NCBI GenBank assembly: GCA_023512255.1
Contig: JAILZY010000021.1
Coordinates: forward strand, 1 to 47,362
DNA length: 47,362 bases
Source: a bacterium
GTDB lineage: Bacteria > SZUA-182 > DTGQ01
Direction: 5' to 3'
Both the position numbers and the translations under genes were made by a program. The notes beneath the pieces were generated by a model. The model did no database searches and was not told where the DNA came from. It worked only from the letters and a program-made list of their open reading frames with translations. How positions within the stretch are numbered: the stretch's first letter is position 1; every line of letters begins with the position of its first letter. Below are positions 8,052-15,969 of the stretch, one piece after another.

Positions 8052-8420
8052 TTATACCCACCGCAAGACGTTCTTCTTCCAGGCATAGATTAATCCCAAG
8101 GCAATGATGACGATAAAGCTGAACATTTCGAGAAAGGCTGACCATCCCATATCCCGAAAGACCACTGCCCAGGGATACATAAACACTGTTTCAACATCGA
8201 AGAGAACAAAAAGGAGAGCAAAGACATAGTATCGAATATTGAGTTGACCCCATGGTTCTCCAACTGGAACTAGGCCGCATTCGTAGGGATGCGATTTTTC
8301 TTTCGATGGTCGGTGGGGAGCAAGAAGCCTGCTAACGGTAAGGACGACGACGACATAAAGCAGGCCAACCAGAGCGAAAATTGCTATATAGGAATAGGCG
8401 TGTAGATATTGCTGAATCAC
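8052..8420 (-). CDS. nuoA: NADH-quinone oxidoreductase subunit A
   Basis: Small membrane subunit of complex I, first gene of the operon. The 122-aa product has three predicted helices. The motifs HPYECGLVPVGEPWGQLNIR and FALLFVLFDVETVFMYPWAV are diagnostic. The start is GTG at 8418-8420, preceded on the coding strand by a good ribosome site (GGAGAGGG) a few bases upstream. The 1-kb gene-free stretch to the next gene, which is divergent, must hold the operon promoter. Confidence 0.95.
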   Translation of the reverse strand: MIQQYLHAYSYIAIFALVGLLYVVVVLTVSRLLAPHRPSKEKSHPYECGLVPVGEPWGQLNIRYYVFALLFVLFDVETVFMYPWAVVFRDMGWSAFLEMFSFIVIIALGLIYAWKKNVLRWV

Positions 8421-8735
8421 TAAACCCTCTCCAACCTTATGTATGAGAAAATCCTCTCTAACCTTTTATAAAATTTTCCCAAACCCTGTACCGGTTCTTG
8501 CCCTTGGTTTGAGCTTCCCCTGAACTAGGGCTTACCTTGCTGGGGGGTAGGCTTACCCTGCCGGTGGGCTGGACTCCCCTTGCCGGGCTGGCTCAGTTGA
8601 TGCCTGGCAAATCGGTCCGGACAGCCAAATTTCTGGCTCACCTTGCTCTGGGAGCTCTTTTCTCTTTACGGGGTAGCCACCTTGCTAGATTAGCTACTTT
8701 TGGGGGCTAGCTCTCTTCTAGGGGTGTCTCCCATT

Positions 8736-8850
8736 TATAAACTTAGCGCCCCTATAGGCTTGGCTCTCCATACTATAAGCTTGGCGCCCAATTTATAAAC
8801 TTAACGCCCCATTTATAGGCTTGGCTCCCGGCTTATACTCTTGGCTCCCC
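8736..8850. repeat. Six degenerate ~20-bp tandem repeats
   Basis: Units begin with TATA at 8736, 8753, 8774, 8794, 8814 and 8834 and follow the consensus TATA-RRCTT-RGC-KCCC. Alternating units are TATAAACTTA-type and TATAGGCTTGG-type, so a pair may be the higher-order unit. They are non-coding and lie roughly 320 bp upstream of nuoA. Confidence 0.8.
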
Positions 8851-8942
8851 TTGATTGGTTCACAAGCTTCAGTATGCTTACATGATAGCCAAATCAAAAT
8901 TATTTGTCAATCGAAAAATTAAAACGAAGTTTTATTATTCCT

Positions 8943-8974
8943 GTCGAGTGAGAGATAGGTCGAGTGAGAGATAA
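8943..8974. repeat. 16-bp tandem duplication
   Basis: GTCGAGTGAGAGATAG at 8943-8958 is followed directly by GTCGAGTGAGAGATAA at 8959-8974 (15 of 16 identical). Intergenic. Confidence 0.9.
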
Positions 8975-9040
8975 ATAATGAACAATTCAAAAATGAGAAA
9001 AAGCGACTTGCCCTTTTTTCTAAACCGCTAAATGGTCTTT

Positions 9041-9139
9041 TCGCTAACAAAATATGCAAGCTACGGCGCCACAAGGGCCGCCCCTACAATTGATAGCATA
9101 ATTGATCCGCTCCTCCCACTTGTGTTACGCATTTGGCGA
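9041..9139. repeat. Family-2 TIR element, copy A
   Basis: A ~99-bp element starts TCGCTAACAAAATATGC and ends TGTGTTACGCATTTGGCGA; the ends form an imperfect inverted repeat. The core AAGGGCCGCCC is shared with the element at 41292-41392, whose ends match the same way. It has no coding capacity. It is probably a dispersed MITE-like or structured intergenic repeat. Confidence 0.7.
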
Positions 9140-9295
9140 GGAAATCGCTAAACATTCTGTTTCCCACTCTTGACATCCTTGCCGCAGTCGATCTATTATG
9201 AATAATAAAAGAAATAAATAAAATGATAATATCATTAATAACGTGGTTGAGAATAAGGTAATTGAGGTTAGCCTCGCCTATACATAAGGTTAGTA

Positions 9296-9328
9296 CTGAT
9301 CACCATAAGCTGATCGGTGATCAGCTTA
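9296..9328. promoter_or_regulatory. Two mutually exclusive hairpins upstream of the cyclase-CHAT gene
   Basis: Arms CTGATCACC (9296-9304) and GGTGATCAG (9316-9324) can pair. Alternatively TAAGCTGATC (9306-9315) pairs with GATCAGCTTA (9319-9328) around a three-base loop. The two pairings share bases 9319-9324, so only one can form. There is no U-tract behind them. They could be a protein operator or a leader RNA switch about 140 bp before the start codon; function is unproven. Confidence 0.5.
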
Positions 9329-9466
9329 AGACCCAGCCTCAGAAGATGGTACTGACTTCCCCCCATAAAGTGCCCTAATGACGGGGTTGGCCGGGAAAAA
9401 AGATGGCCACCCGGAAGATTTGGCCATAAACTAGGGATAATGAACTAGGGATAGGGAAGAGTAGAC

Positions 9467-12400
9467 ATGTCATCCGCACCAAAGCTGCATAAGCGATCAT
9501 CTGACAGCATAAAGCCGACCAAGGAGACAATCACCGAGGAGGCACTCCAATTATTATCCGCCAGCAAAGAGCTGGCCAAGGGGGCAATTCGATCATCCGG
9601 CAGCGGAGGGCTGCCCAAGATCATATCCAGCAGTCAAAATCAGCCCCAAGCAGGCAGCCAGCCCCAATCTTGTGGCAGCCAAAATCAGTCCTCATTAGCC
9701 AGCAGCCAAAATCAACCAAATCAGCCCCAAGCAGGCAGCCATAATAAACCCCAGGCAGACGGCAGCCAAAATCAGCCCAGCAGCCAAAGTAAAACCAACC
9801 CGGATAGCAACTACAATCAGCCTCAAGGTGGAAGCAGCTCCCCCGGTGACGCTGATATTCACCCTATCCAATCGAGCAATATAGCCGAAATTCTTCGCCA
9901 GCGGGACCACCTTGAGCAGATACTCCGTGAGAGATTTGAAAAAGAGGTGGTTATCCTGTTTGCGGATATCTGCGGCTACACTGGCTTCATTGATCTTTAT
10001 GGCGATCTCAAAGGGCTAGCCCTGATTCAGCGCTACAATCAGATCGTCCTGCCTATCATTGATGAGCAGCGAGGGATGGTGGTCAAAACCATTGGTGATG
10101 CCCTCATGGTTTCCTTCGCCAGCCCACTGGATGCAGTCAAGGCTGCGGTCGAAATACAAAAAAAGCTCGCCGAGTATAACCGTACGGCTGAAGACTCTGA
10201 CCGGATCAGGGTCAAGATCGGGATCAATATCGGCCAGGCTCTGGTGGATGAGACAGACATACATGGCGATGTAGTCAACGTCGCCTCACGCATTCAGGCC
10301 CAGGCCGGGCCAGATCAGATTCTGATCTCAAGCCGGGTCTATGAGCAGGTGCGAGGGGTTGAAGATATCCTCTGCCGGTTTCATGGAACGGTGAGGGTTA
10401 AAGGTAAAAGTGAGCCTCTGGAGCTCTATCGGGTTGTTTGGCGGGATGAGGATATTATCCTTGGCCATGAGCCAAGGGTTAGATCGTCTGCAGCCACAGC
10501 CTCACCCATCCCTCCCCCCCTCAGAGGATGGGGAGATAGGAAAGCGGTCAGGGTTATTCAGCTTGAGGTTACTCGCCAAGACGGCCGGCTTAAGATCAGC
10601 ATTGATGAGCGCCTGGCTGGTGAAGAGACTACGGTCCGCAACTACGAGGAGGTTCCTGTTTCTCTTGACTGGATCAAAACCAGGTGCAATGAGATGGTTG
10701 AGACCCTGAATGAAGTCAACCGCCAAGGCCGGTTCAGCCGTGAGGTCCTGCTCAAGCTGCGGGCCACAGGCCGGGTGTTTTACAATGAGCTTCTTACCCC
10801 CTCGGTCAAAGCCAAGCTGAGGGAGACTAAGGCTGAATACCTAACCCTGAATATCGACGATCAACTGGTTCAGGTTCCTTGGGAGCTGCTCTATGATGGC
10901 CAGGAATTCCTATGTCAGAGGTTCAATATGGGCCGTCTGGTAAAAACCAGGCAGACCGTGCCAGGGATCCGAACCCGGGTTTTGGCCAGACCCTTGCGGA
11001 TGCTGATTATTGCCGACCCATCAGGCGATCTCAAGGATGCCTACCGAGAAGGGGTTCAGATTCAGGAGCAGATGGACGGCAGCTTCGTCAGCGTTACTTT
11101 GCGCTCTCAGGATATTACCCCTGCCTCGATCAAGGAAAAGATGAAATACTTTGACCTAATCCACTTTGCTGGCCACGCTGACTATACCTCCGAGAGCCCG
11201 GATCAGGGTGGCTGGCGGCTGGCCAGTGGACATCTGACTGCTCAGGATGTCATGCAGATGGCCGGATCATCGGCCATGCCTAGCCTCATCTTCTCCAATG
11301 CCTGCCAGTCAGCCCGCACTGAAGGGTGGGTCCTGAAGGAGCACTTTCAGGACGAGATCTTCAGCCTAGCGCATGCCTTCCTGCTAAGCGGGGTAAAGCA
11401 CTATGTAGGCACCTTCTGGGAGATCCTGGATGAGCCAAGCAGCCGCTTTGCCGTAGAGTTTTATAGGAACCTGCTCTCAGGCCTTAGTACGGGTGAGGCT
11501 ATGAGGGAGGCCAGACTGGCACTGATCAGAAGGTATGGTGAAGAGACAGCTGTGTGGGCAAGTTACCTCCTCTATGGAGATCCGACCTTCAATTATCTTG
11601 ATCAAATAAGGGCCTTCGAGGCAGAGGATGAGGCAAAGCAGGCGGCAGGAGGTAGCAGCGGCAGCTCATCCTGGCCGGAGAGAGATCGGATGGAAACCAA
11701 AGAGCCAGGCGGCAGATATCAGCCGGGTAGCGAGCAGCCTCTGCTTGTTGGACATCAGACCGACCAAAGGCTCCTTTGGTGGCAGTGGCTTGCGGTGGCA
11801 GCCGGATCAGGCCTTATAATTGTGGCTCTCAGCTTGCTCATGACCATGCTCTGGCAGCATTCAACCAAAACATCCGCTAATCAGCCTCTGTCTATTTCTC
11901 CTCCGACTGTGCTACTCTCTCAGCCATCTACAGGAGATTCGGCAGATTCTGACTTTAATAGGAGCATTCAGATCATCAACCTGCTGGCCACATATAATAC
12001 TCTGCTCACAAACAGGCTCAAAGAGCAGGGATCCTTCAGCCCAAAGAGGAAATCTGATCCCTGGACCTCAACTCCCTTGTCCGTAGGCATGATTCTGCCC
12101 GACTGGGAGAGAGTCGATCCTGATAGGCTTAAGGCTATGAAGCCTCATTTTGATCTTCTTTTTAAAAGAATCATTGAAACCTTTTCCGAGACAAGCTCCT
12201 CCCCTCTTGGTCTGTCCATTCTGGAAAGAAGCAGGCTGGCCGCCATTCTCCAAGAGCTTCAGATCGGCATAGCTAGACCATCAGAGGAGACGCTTGAAAA
12301 TGCCCGCAGCCTTCTCTCGGCTCGGGTGATCCTCTTTCCCGAGCCCATTTTTTACCCACTAGAGCAGGGACGGACCACTCAGATCAGCCTTCGCCTGGTG

Positions 12401-12760
12401 GAAACAAAGAGCACCAGGATTGTGGCTGCCTTCTCTGCCTCTTTTGCCTTGGAAGAAGAATCTATCAACAGGGCCGCGTTGGATCTAGTCTCTAAGATCG
12501 TAAAAACCCTCAAGGAAGAGTACCCATTGCAGGGCCGAATCTTATCTTGTCGTGATCGAGCGGTGGAGATTAACCTTGGCTCCTCCGTCGGGGTTTTTGA
12601 AGATCAGCTCTTCACTGTCTTGGGCCAGGAGAATGATAGACAGCCGAAGGGGATCATCCGCATAAACTCAATCGCTGAAGATAGCTCGGTGGCAGAAATT
12701 GTAAATCAACAGAGGGAATTTGAGGCCGGAGACCGCATCAGGGCATCTGAAACTGAATAG
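9467..12760 (+). CDS. Class III nucleotide cyclase - CHAT protease - TM - CsgG/FlgT-like fusion protein
   Basis: A 1097-aa signalling protein. Residues 1-140 are Gln/Asn/Ser-rich low complexity with DNA-level repeats (AATCAGCCCCAAGCAGGCAG near 9638 and 9719). About 150-325 is a class III adenylyl/guanylyl cyclase domain: VILFADICGYTGF with a metal Asp near 166, KTIGDALMVSF with the second Asp near 210, and GDVVNVASRIQ. About 360-740 ends in a CHAT (caspase-like) domain with HFAGHAD (His570) and IFSNACQSA (Cys613). About 769-795 is one transmembrane helix (WLAVAAGSGLIIVALSLLM). The remaining 300 residues, presumably periplasmic, resemble CsgG/FlgT (LSILERSRLAAILQELQ; ISCRDRAVEINLGSSVGVF begins one residue earlier). 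Inferred topology is cyclase and protease inside, sensor outside. It is the first gene of a six-gene block. Substrate nucleotide and protease target are unknown. Confidence 0.88.
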   Translation: MSSAPKLHKRSSDSIKPTKETITEEALQLLSASKELAKGAIRSSGSGGLPKIISSSQNQPQAGSQPQSCGSQNQSSLASSQNQPNQPQAGSHNKPQADGSQNQPSSQSKTNPDSNYNQPQGGSSSPGDADIHPIQSSNIAEILRQRDHLEQILRERFEKEVVILFADICGYTGFIDLYGDLKGLALIQRYNQIVLPIIDEQRGMVVKTIGDALMVSFASPLDAVKAAVEIQKKLAEYNRTAEDSDRIRVKIGINIGQALVDETDIHGDVVNVASRIQAQAGPDQILISSRVYEQVRGVEDILCRFHGTVRVKGKSEPLELYRVVWRDEDIILGHEPRVRSSAATASPIPPPLRGWGDRKAVRVIQLEVTRQDGRLKISIDERLAGEETTVRNYEEVPVSLDWIKTRCNEMVETLNEVNRQGRFSREVLLKLRATGRVFYNELLTPSVKAKLRETKAEYLTLNIDDQLVQVPWELLYDGQEFLCQRFNMGRLVKTRQTVPGIRTRVLARPLRMLIIADPSGDLKDAYREGVQIQEQMDGSFVSVTLRSQDITPASIKEKMKYFDLIHFAGHADYTSESPDQGGWRLASGHLTAQDVMQMAGSSAMPSLIFSNACQSARTEGWVLKEHFQDEIFSLAHAFLLSGVKHYVGTFWEILDEPSSRFAVEFYRNLLSGLSTGEAMREARLALIRRYGEETAVWASYLLYGDPTFNYLDQIRAFEAEDEAKQAAGGSSGSSSWPERDRMETKEPGGRYQPGSEQPLLVGHQTDQRLLWWQWLAVAAGSGLIIVALSLLMTMLWQHSTKTSANQPLSISPPTVLLSQPSTGDSADSDFNRSIQIINLLATYNTLLTNRLKEQGSFSPKRKSDPWTSTPLSVGMILPDWERVDPDRLKAMKPHFDLLFKRIIETFSETSSSPLGLSILERSRLAAILQELQIGIARPSEETLENARSLLSARVILFPEPIFYPLEQGRTTQISLRLVETKSTRIVAAFSASFALEEESINRAALDLVSKIVKTLKEEYPLQGRILSCRDRAVEINLGSSVGVFEDQLFTVLGQENDRQPKGIIRINSIAEDSSVAEIVNQQREFEAGDRIRASETE

Positions 12761-12786
12761 AAGCGGAAAAGGGGGCTGATCGAAAA

Positions 12787-15585
12787 ATGGGTACTGATCA
12801 CGCCAAGTTTTCATTCCGCTGCTCCTTCCGGCCCCTGCTGCCGCTCCGCTGCTTATTCCGGCCACTAGGGCCGCTATGTCTGCCTCTCTTCTTCTTCCTC
12901 GGCCTGCTTCTTCTCTCCTCCTGCTCAGAGGTGCGGCCAAAAGTCTGCCTCCAAAGAGGCCGTCAGTATTGCCTGACCTCAGACAAAATCCAGGTGATCA
13001 CCTGGGATGCCTGCTATCGTCGGGCAATAAGTTGTATGGAAGGCCAGTGTTGGGAATACGCTATCGAGGAGCTGAGGCAAGCCATTGAACTTCGATTTGA
13101 GGATCAAAGGCAGGTCAGGGCTTATGGTATGCACTTTCGAGAGGAATATTTTCCGCACCGGGAGCTTGGCATCTGCTATTTTCATCTGGGTAGGATCGAG
13201 GATGCTTTGCAGGAACTTGAGTTATCCCTGAGCCAGACCCCATCGGCCAGGGCTAAATATTATCTTAACCAAGGCCGAAGAGCCTACCTTCTGGAGCATC
13301 ACCTGGACCAATCCTCCCCAGCCGTTCGCCTCTACCTTGAATCTTCAGAAGATTTGGGTAAAACTGAGCCAGCAGAATATTTAACCAATAAAACTCCGGT
13401 GGTGATTCGAGGCAGAGTTTGGGATGATCAGTACGTGGCCTCTATCTTGGTCAATCAAAACCCTGTGTTTATAGAGCTGGCTGAAGCCTCGGTTCCCTTT
13501 TCCATGCCGGTTGATCTGACCGAAGGCGAAAATGTAGTCCAGGTTGTGGCCAGGGATTTAGTTGATCGGGAGGCTGAGGAGCGCATCAGAATTTTTCTGG
13601 ACAGACAAGGGCCTCTGGTTATCAGCCATGCGATTTGCTCAAGCCAATCGGACTGGCGGCCAAGCTGGCCAAAGCAGGCCGTGGATCGAGAAGGGGCCTG
13701 GCCGAAGCAGACGGATCAGAACAGCACAGATAAGACTTCCCAGCCCCAGGCTGCGGATAAAGCTCCCCATCCCCAGGCTGACAGGAAAGCTTTGGGGCGG
13801 CGGATCATCCTCACAGCTTTGGTCTATGACCCATCGGGGATAGCTTGCTTTAAGTTAGGACAGAAGGAAGTCGATAGAGTTGGCCTTGACCAGCTCTGTC
13901 TGGTTGAGCAAGAGCTGTCACTTGTTCCTGGGGTAGAGTCTGTGCCGTTCGAGGCCAGAGATCGGGCAGGAAATATTACCCAAGGCAAGATTTGTCTACT
14001 CCTCCCTAGTGAACAGGGCAAGGTGAATGGTTCAAGGCGCAAGGCGCATCACCTTGAGCAGGCTCCCCCTCCGCATCTGGCTTGGAGGCTAGAGCAGCGG
14101 CTTAAGAGTGGGCGAAATATCAAGGCTCACCCCGTGCGGCTGGCTTGGAGCGGCACAAGCACGAGCAGTCTTGAAGGGGCTGGTATTCTCGGTGGGCTGC
14201 TCCAGCATCTTTCCTCTGCCTCTGCTGCTCAATCAGAAGGAGGGAATGGAGGAGAGGATAAGGGTCGAGACCTGGTGGTCGGTGGAGATAAAGGGCAAGG
14301 TCAGGCTGGTCAAAATAAGGATCAAGATAAGGCTGCTAGAAATGCTGGTAGAGATAGGGATAAAAATAATGCTGGTATAAATAAAGATAAGAGGCAAGGT
14401 CGGGCTGGTGATGCTGGTAATGATGAAGATCAGGCTGGTGATGCCGGTAATGAAAGCGGCATCATTTTTGATATCCTCCAGCCTGCTCAAGAGAATTTTA
14501 CCACTTATTATTCGGAAATCTTCCTTGAAGGCAGGATCAGGGCCCAGCAGGGAATTCGCCGGATCGAGCTAAACGGGCGAGTGCTCTTTGAGCCCTCAGA
14601 GCTTCAGGCGATGATGGAAAGGAAGATGGCAGAGCTAAAGCAAAGGCTACTTGAGCAAAGGAAAGATCCAGCCTACTATGTTCAGCTTCTCCAAAAGGCT
14701 CTTTGGAGCGCTAACTTCTATTATCTCAATCAAAGAATCCCGCTGGTGAATAAGGTTACTGATCTTGATCTTGTGGTTGAGGATAGCAGAGGCATCCGCA
14801 GAGTGCGGCACTATCGAATCGAGAAAATTCCCAGAGAGGAGGTTATCCGAAGCGAGCAGCGGATGGTTTTGGCTCTTTTGCCTTTTGAAACTGCCCAAGT
14901 GGATGAGATTGTGGCCACCGCGACCGCGGCAGAAGACAAGCCTAGCCAGACATTGGTCAAGGAATCTGACAATCTGATCAAAAGCTACATCAACGACCGA
15001 TCCCAGCAAGCCTTTATCAGCCAGGGCAGATTCAATCTGGTTGAGCGGGGAAAGCTTCCCTGGGTGCTGATCGAAAAAACTATCCAGGCAGTGGGAGATA
15101 CGGCAGGCCAGACGGATCAGAGCAGTGCGGCCCAAAAGATCGGCCGAATGGTGGCCGCCGAAGGGGTTATCTGCGGCTATATTCAGAGGCGAGGTGATGG
15201 TACCGAGATTATGGCACGATTCATCGAGGTTAAAACTGGCCTCATCCGCCTCTACCACGATGTCTTCACCCCTACAGAGAGCAGAGAGAGTCTGGATATA
15301 ATCACTGCCGGCCTAGCCATGAAATTTCGCGACTCTTTCCCCATCTGCTCAGGATCGATCATCTCGCGGCAGGGAAATAGTATTCAGGTTGATTTCGGCT
15401 CGGAAAAAGGGATTTTCCCAGGGATGATGTATAACATCTTCGAACATGAGCAGGAGCTGATAGCCACAGCCAGTATTACGGAGACAAGAGCAGGGGAATC
15501 AGAAGCCGAGATCAACGCCTCTTCGGCCACCGCGGCGAGAAGTATCAGCAGAATAAGGCCGGGATTGCGGGTCAGGACCCGCTAG
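12787..15585 (+). CDS. TPR lipoprotein with CsgG/FlgT-like C-terminal domain
   Basis: A 932-aa predicted lipoprotein. A hydrophobic stretch ends in the lipobox LLLSSC (Cys46). About 75-165 looks like TPR repeats (YAIEELRQAIELRF, HLGRIEDALQELELSLSQ). Two Ig-like modules follow (VVIRGRVWDDQYVASILVN; the second at about 560 with EIFLEGRIRAQQGIRRIELN). Residues 484-557 are a Gly/Asp/Asn/Lys low-complexity linker with A/T-ending codons unlike the rest. About 690-925 is a CsgG/FlgT-like region: RMVLALLPFE, FNLVERGKLPWVLIEKTIQ, then SIISRQGNSIQVDFGSEKG. This last region is shared with the genes on both sides. It starts 26 nt after the cyclase-CHAT gene. Probable envelope partner of that protein; function unknown. 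Confidence 0.82.
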   Translation: MGTDHAKFSFRCSFRPLLPLRCLFRPLGPLCLPLFFFLGLLLLSSCSEVRPKVCLQRGRQYCLTSDKIQVITWDACYRRAISCMEGQCWEYAIEELRQAIELRFEDQRQVRAYGMHFREEYFPHRELGICYFHLGRIEDALQELELSLSQTPSARAKYYLNQGRRAYLLEHHLDQSSPAVRLYLESSEDLGKTEPAEYLTNKTPVVIRGRVWDDQYVASILVNQNPVFIELAEASVPFSMPVDLTEGENVVQVVARDLVDREAEERIRIFLDRQGPLVISHAICSSQSDWRPSWPKQAVDREGAWPKQTDQNSTDKTSQPQAADKAPHPQADRKALGRRIILTALVYDPSGIACFKLGQKEVDRVGLDQLCLVEQELSLVPGVESVPFEARDRAGNITQGKICLLLPSEQGKVNGSRRKAHHLEQAPPPHLAWRLEQRLKSGRNIKAHPVRLAWSGTSTSSLEGAGILGGLLQHLSSASAAQSEGGNGGEDKGRDLVVGGDKGQGQAGQNKDQDKAARNAGRDRDKNNAGINKDKRQGRAGDAGNDEDQAGDAGNESGIIFDILQPAQENFTTYYSEIFLEGRIRAQQGIRRIELNGRVLFEPSELQAMMERKMAELKQRLLEQRKDPAYYVQLLQKALWSANFYYLNQRIPLVNKVTDLDLVVEDSRGIRRVRHYRIEKIPREEVIRSEQRMVLALLPFETAQVDEIVATATAAEDKPSQTLVKESDNLIKSYINDRSQQAFISQGRFNLVERGKLPWVLIEKTIQAVGDTAGQTDQSSAAQKIGRMVAAEGVICGYIQRRGDGTEIMARFIEVKTGLIRLYHDVFTPTESRESLDIITAGLAMKFRDSFPICSGSIISRQGNSIQVDFGSEKGIFPGMMYNIFEHEQELIATASITETRAGESEAEINASSATAARSISRIRPGLRVRTR

Positions 15586-15808
15586 AGGGGAGAAGGAAAT
15601 AAAGGTGAGAACAGGGTATGAGGGAAAAAAGGGGTAGGAAAATTACGGAGACAAGAGCAGGGGAATCAGAAGCCGAGATCAACGCCTCTTCGGCCACCGC
15701 GGCGAGAAGTATCGGCAGAATAAGGCCGGGGTTGCGGGTCAGGACCCGCTAGAGGAGGGAATAAGGTGAGAACAGGGTATGAGAAAGAAAATGGGGTAGG
15801 GAAAATGG
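15475..15808. repeat. ~167-bp tandem duplication of a gene 3' end
   Basis: The last ~110 bp of the 12787-15585 gene, its TAG stop and ~55 bp beyond are repeated from 15642 onward. The coding part is nearly identical (two A/G differences seen); the part after the stop has small indels. The second copy has no start and is an untranslated relic in the intergenic gap. Confidence 0.92.
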
Positions 15809-15969
15809 TAGAGAAGGGAATAAAATGGCAATCCATGTATAATTGCAGCAACCCTCTGGATTCCTGCCTACGTGGGAATGACATGAAATGCCTGCACTTG
15901 CAGGCATATACAAAACCGGAAAATAAAATTTTGTCCGCTAGTAAGTAGGTAATAAGGGAATAGGGAAAT
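15586..15969. other. Gene-free spacer inside the cyclase-CHAT gene block
   Basis: The 384-nt gap holds the duplicated gene tail (to about 15808) and the dispersed-repeat-like segment at 15856-15907. No ORF with family support is seen. The purine-rich stretches after each copy (GGGTATGAG, GGGGTAGG) are not recognisable regulatory sites. Confidence 0.8.
15856..15907. repeat. Dispersed intergenic repeat-like segment with hairpin
   Basis: The segment runs from CTGGATTCCTGCCTACG through TGGGAATGAC and resembles a widespread bacterial intergenic repeat with GGATTCC..GGGAATGAC. It is followed by a perfect hairpin ATGCCTGCA / TGCAGGCAT (15888-15907) with a two-base loop. A related decayed copy (CTGGATTTCTGTTTTCGCGG) lies near 36494-36520. 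Confidence 0.55.

Larger units (their letters stand above)
8421..9466. other. Gene-free divergent region between nuoA and the cyclase-CHAT operon
   Basis: About 1 kb with no credible ORF on either strand. It should hold the promoters for nuoA (minus) and for the 9467 gene (plus), but I cannot place -35/-10 boxes with confidence. It contains a block of six degenerate 20-bp repeats, a 16-bp tandem duplication, a family-2 TIR element, an AT-rich stretch (9190-9260) and two overlapping hairpins, listed separately. 8500-8640 is rich in decayed copies of strings like CTTACC(T/C)TGC(T/C)GG. Confidence 0.8.
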
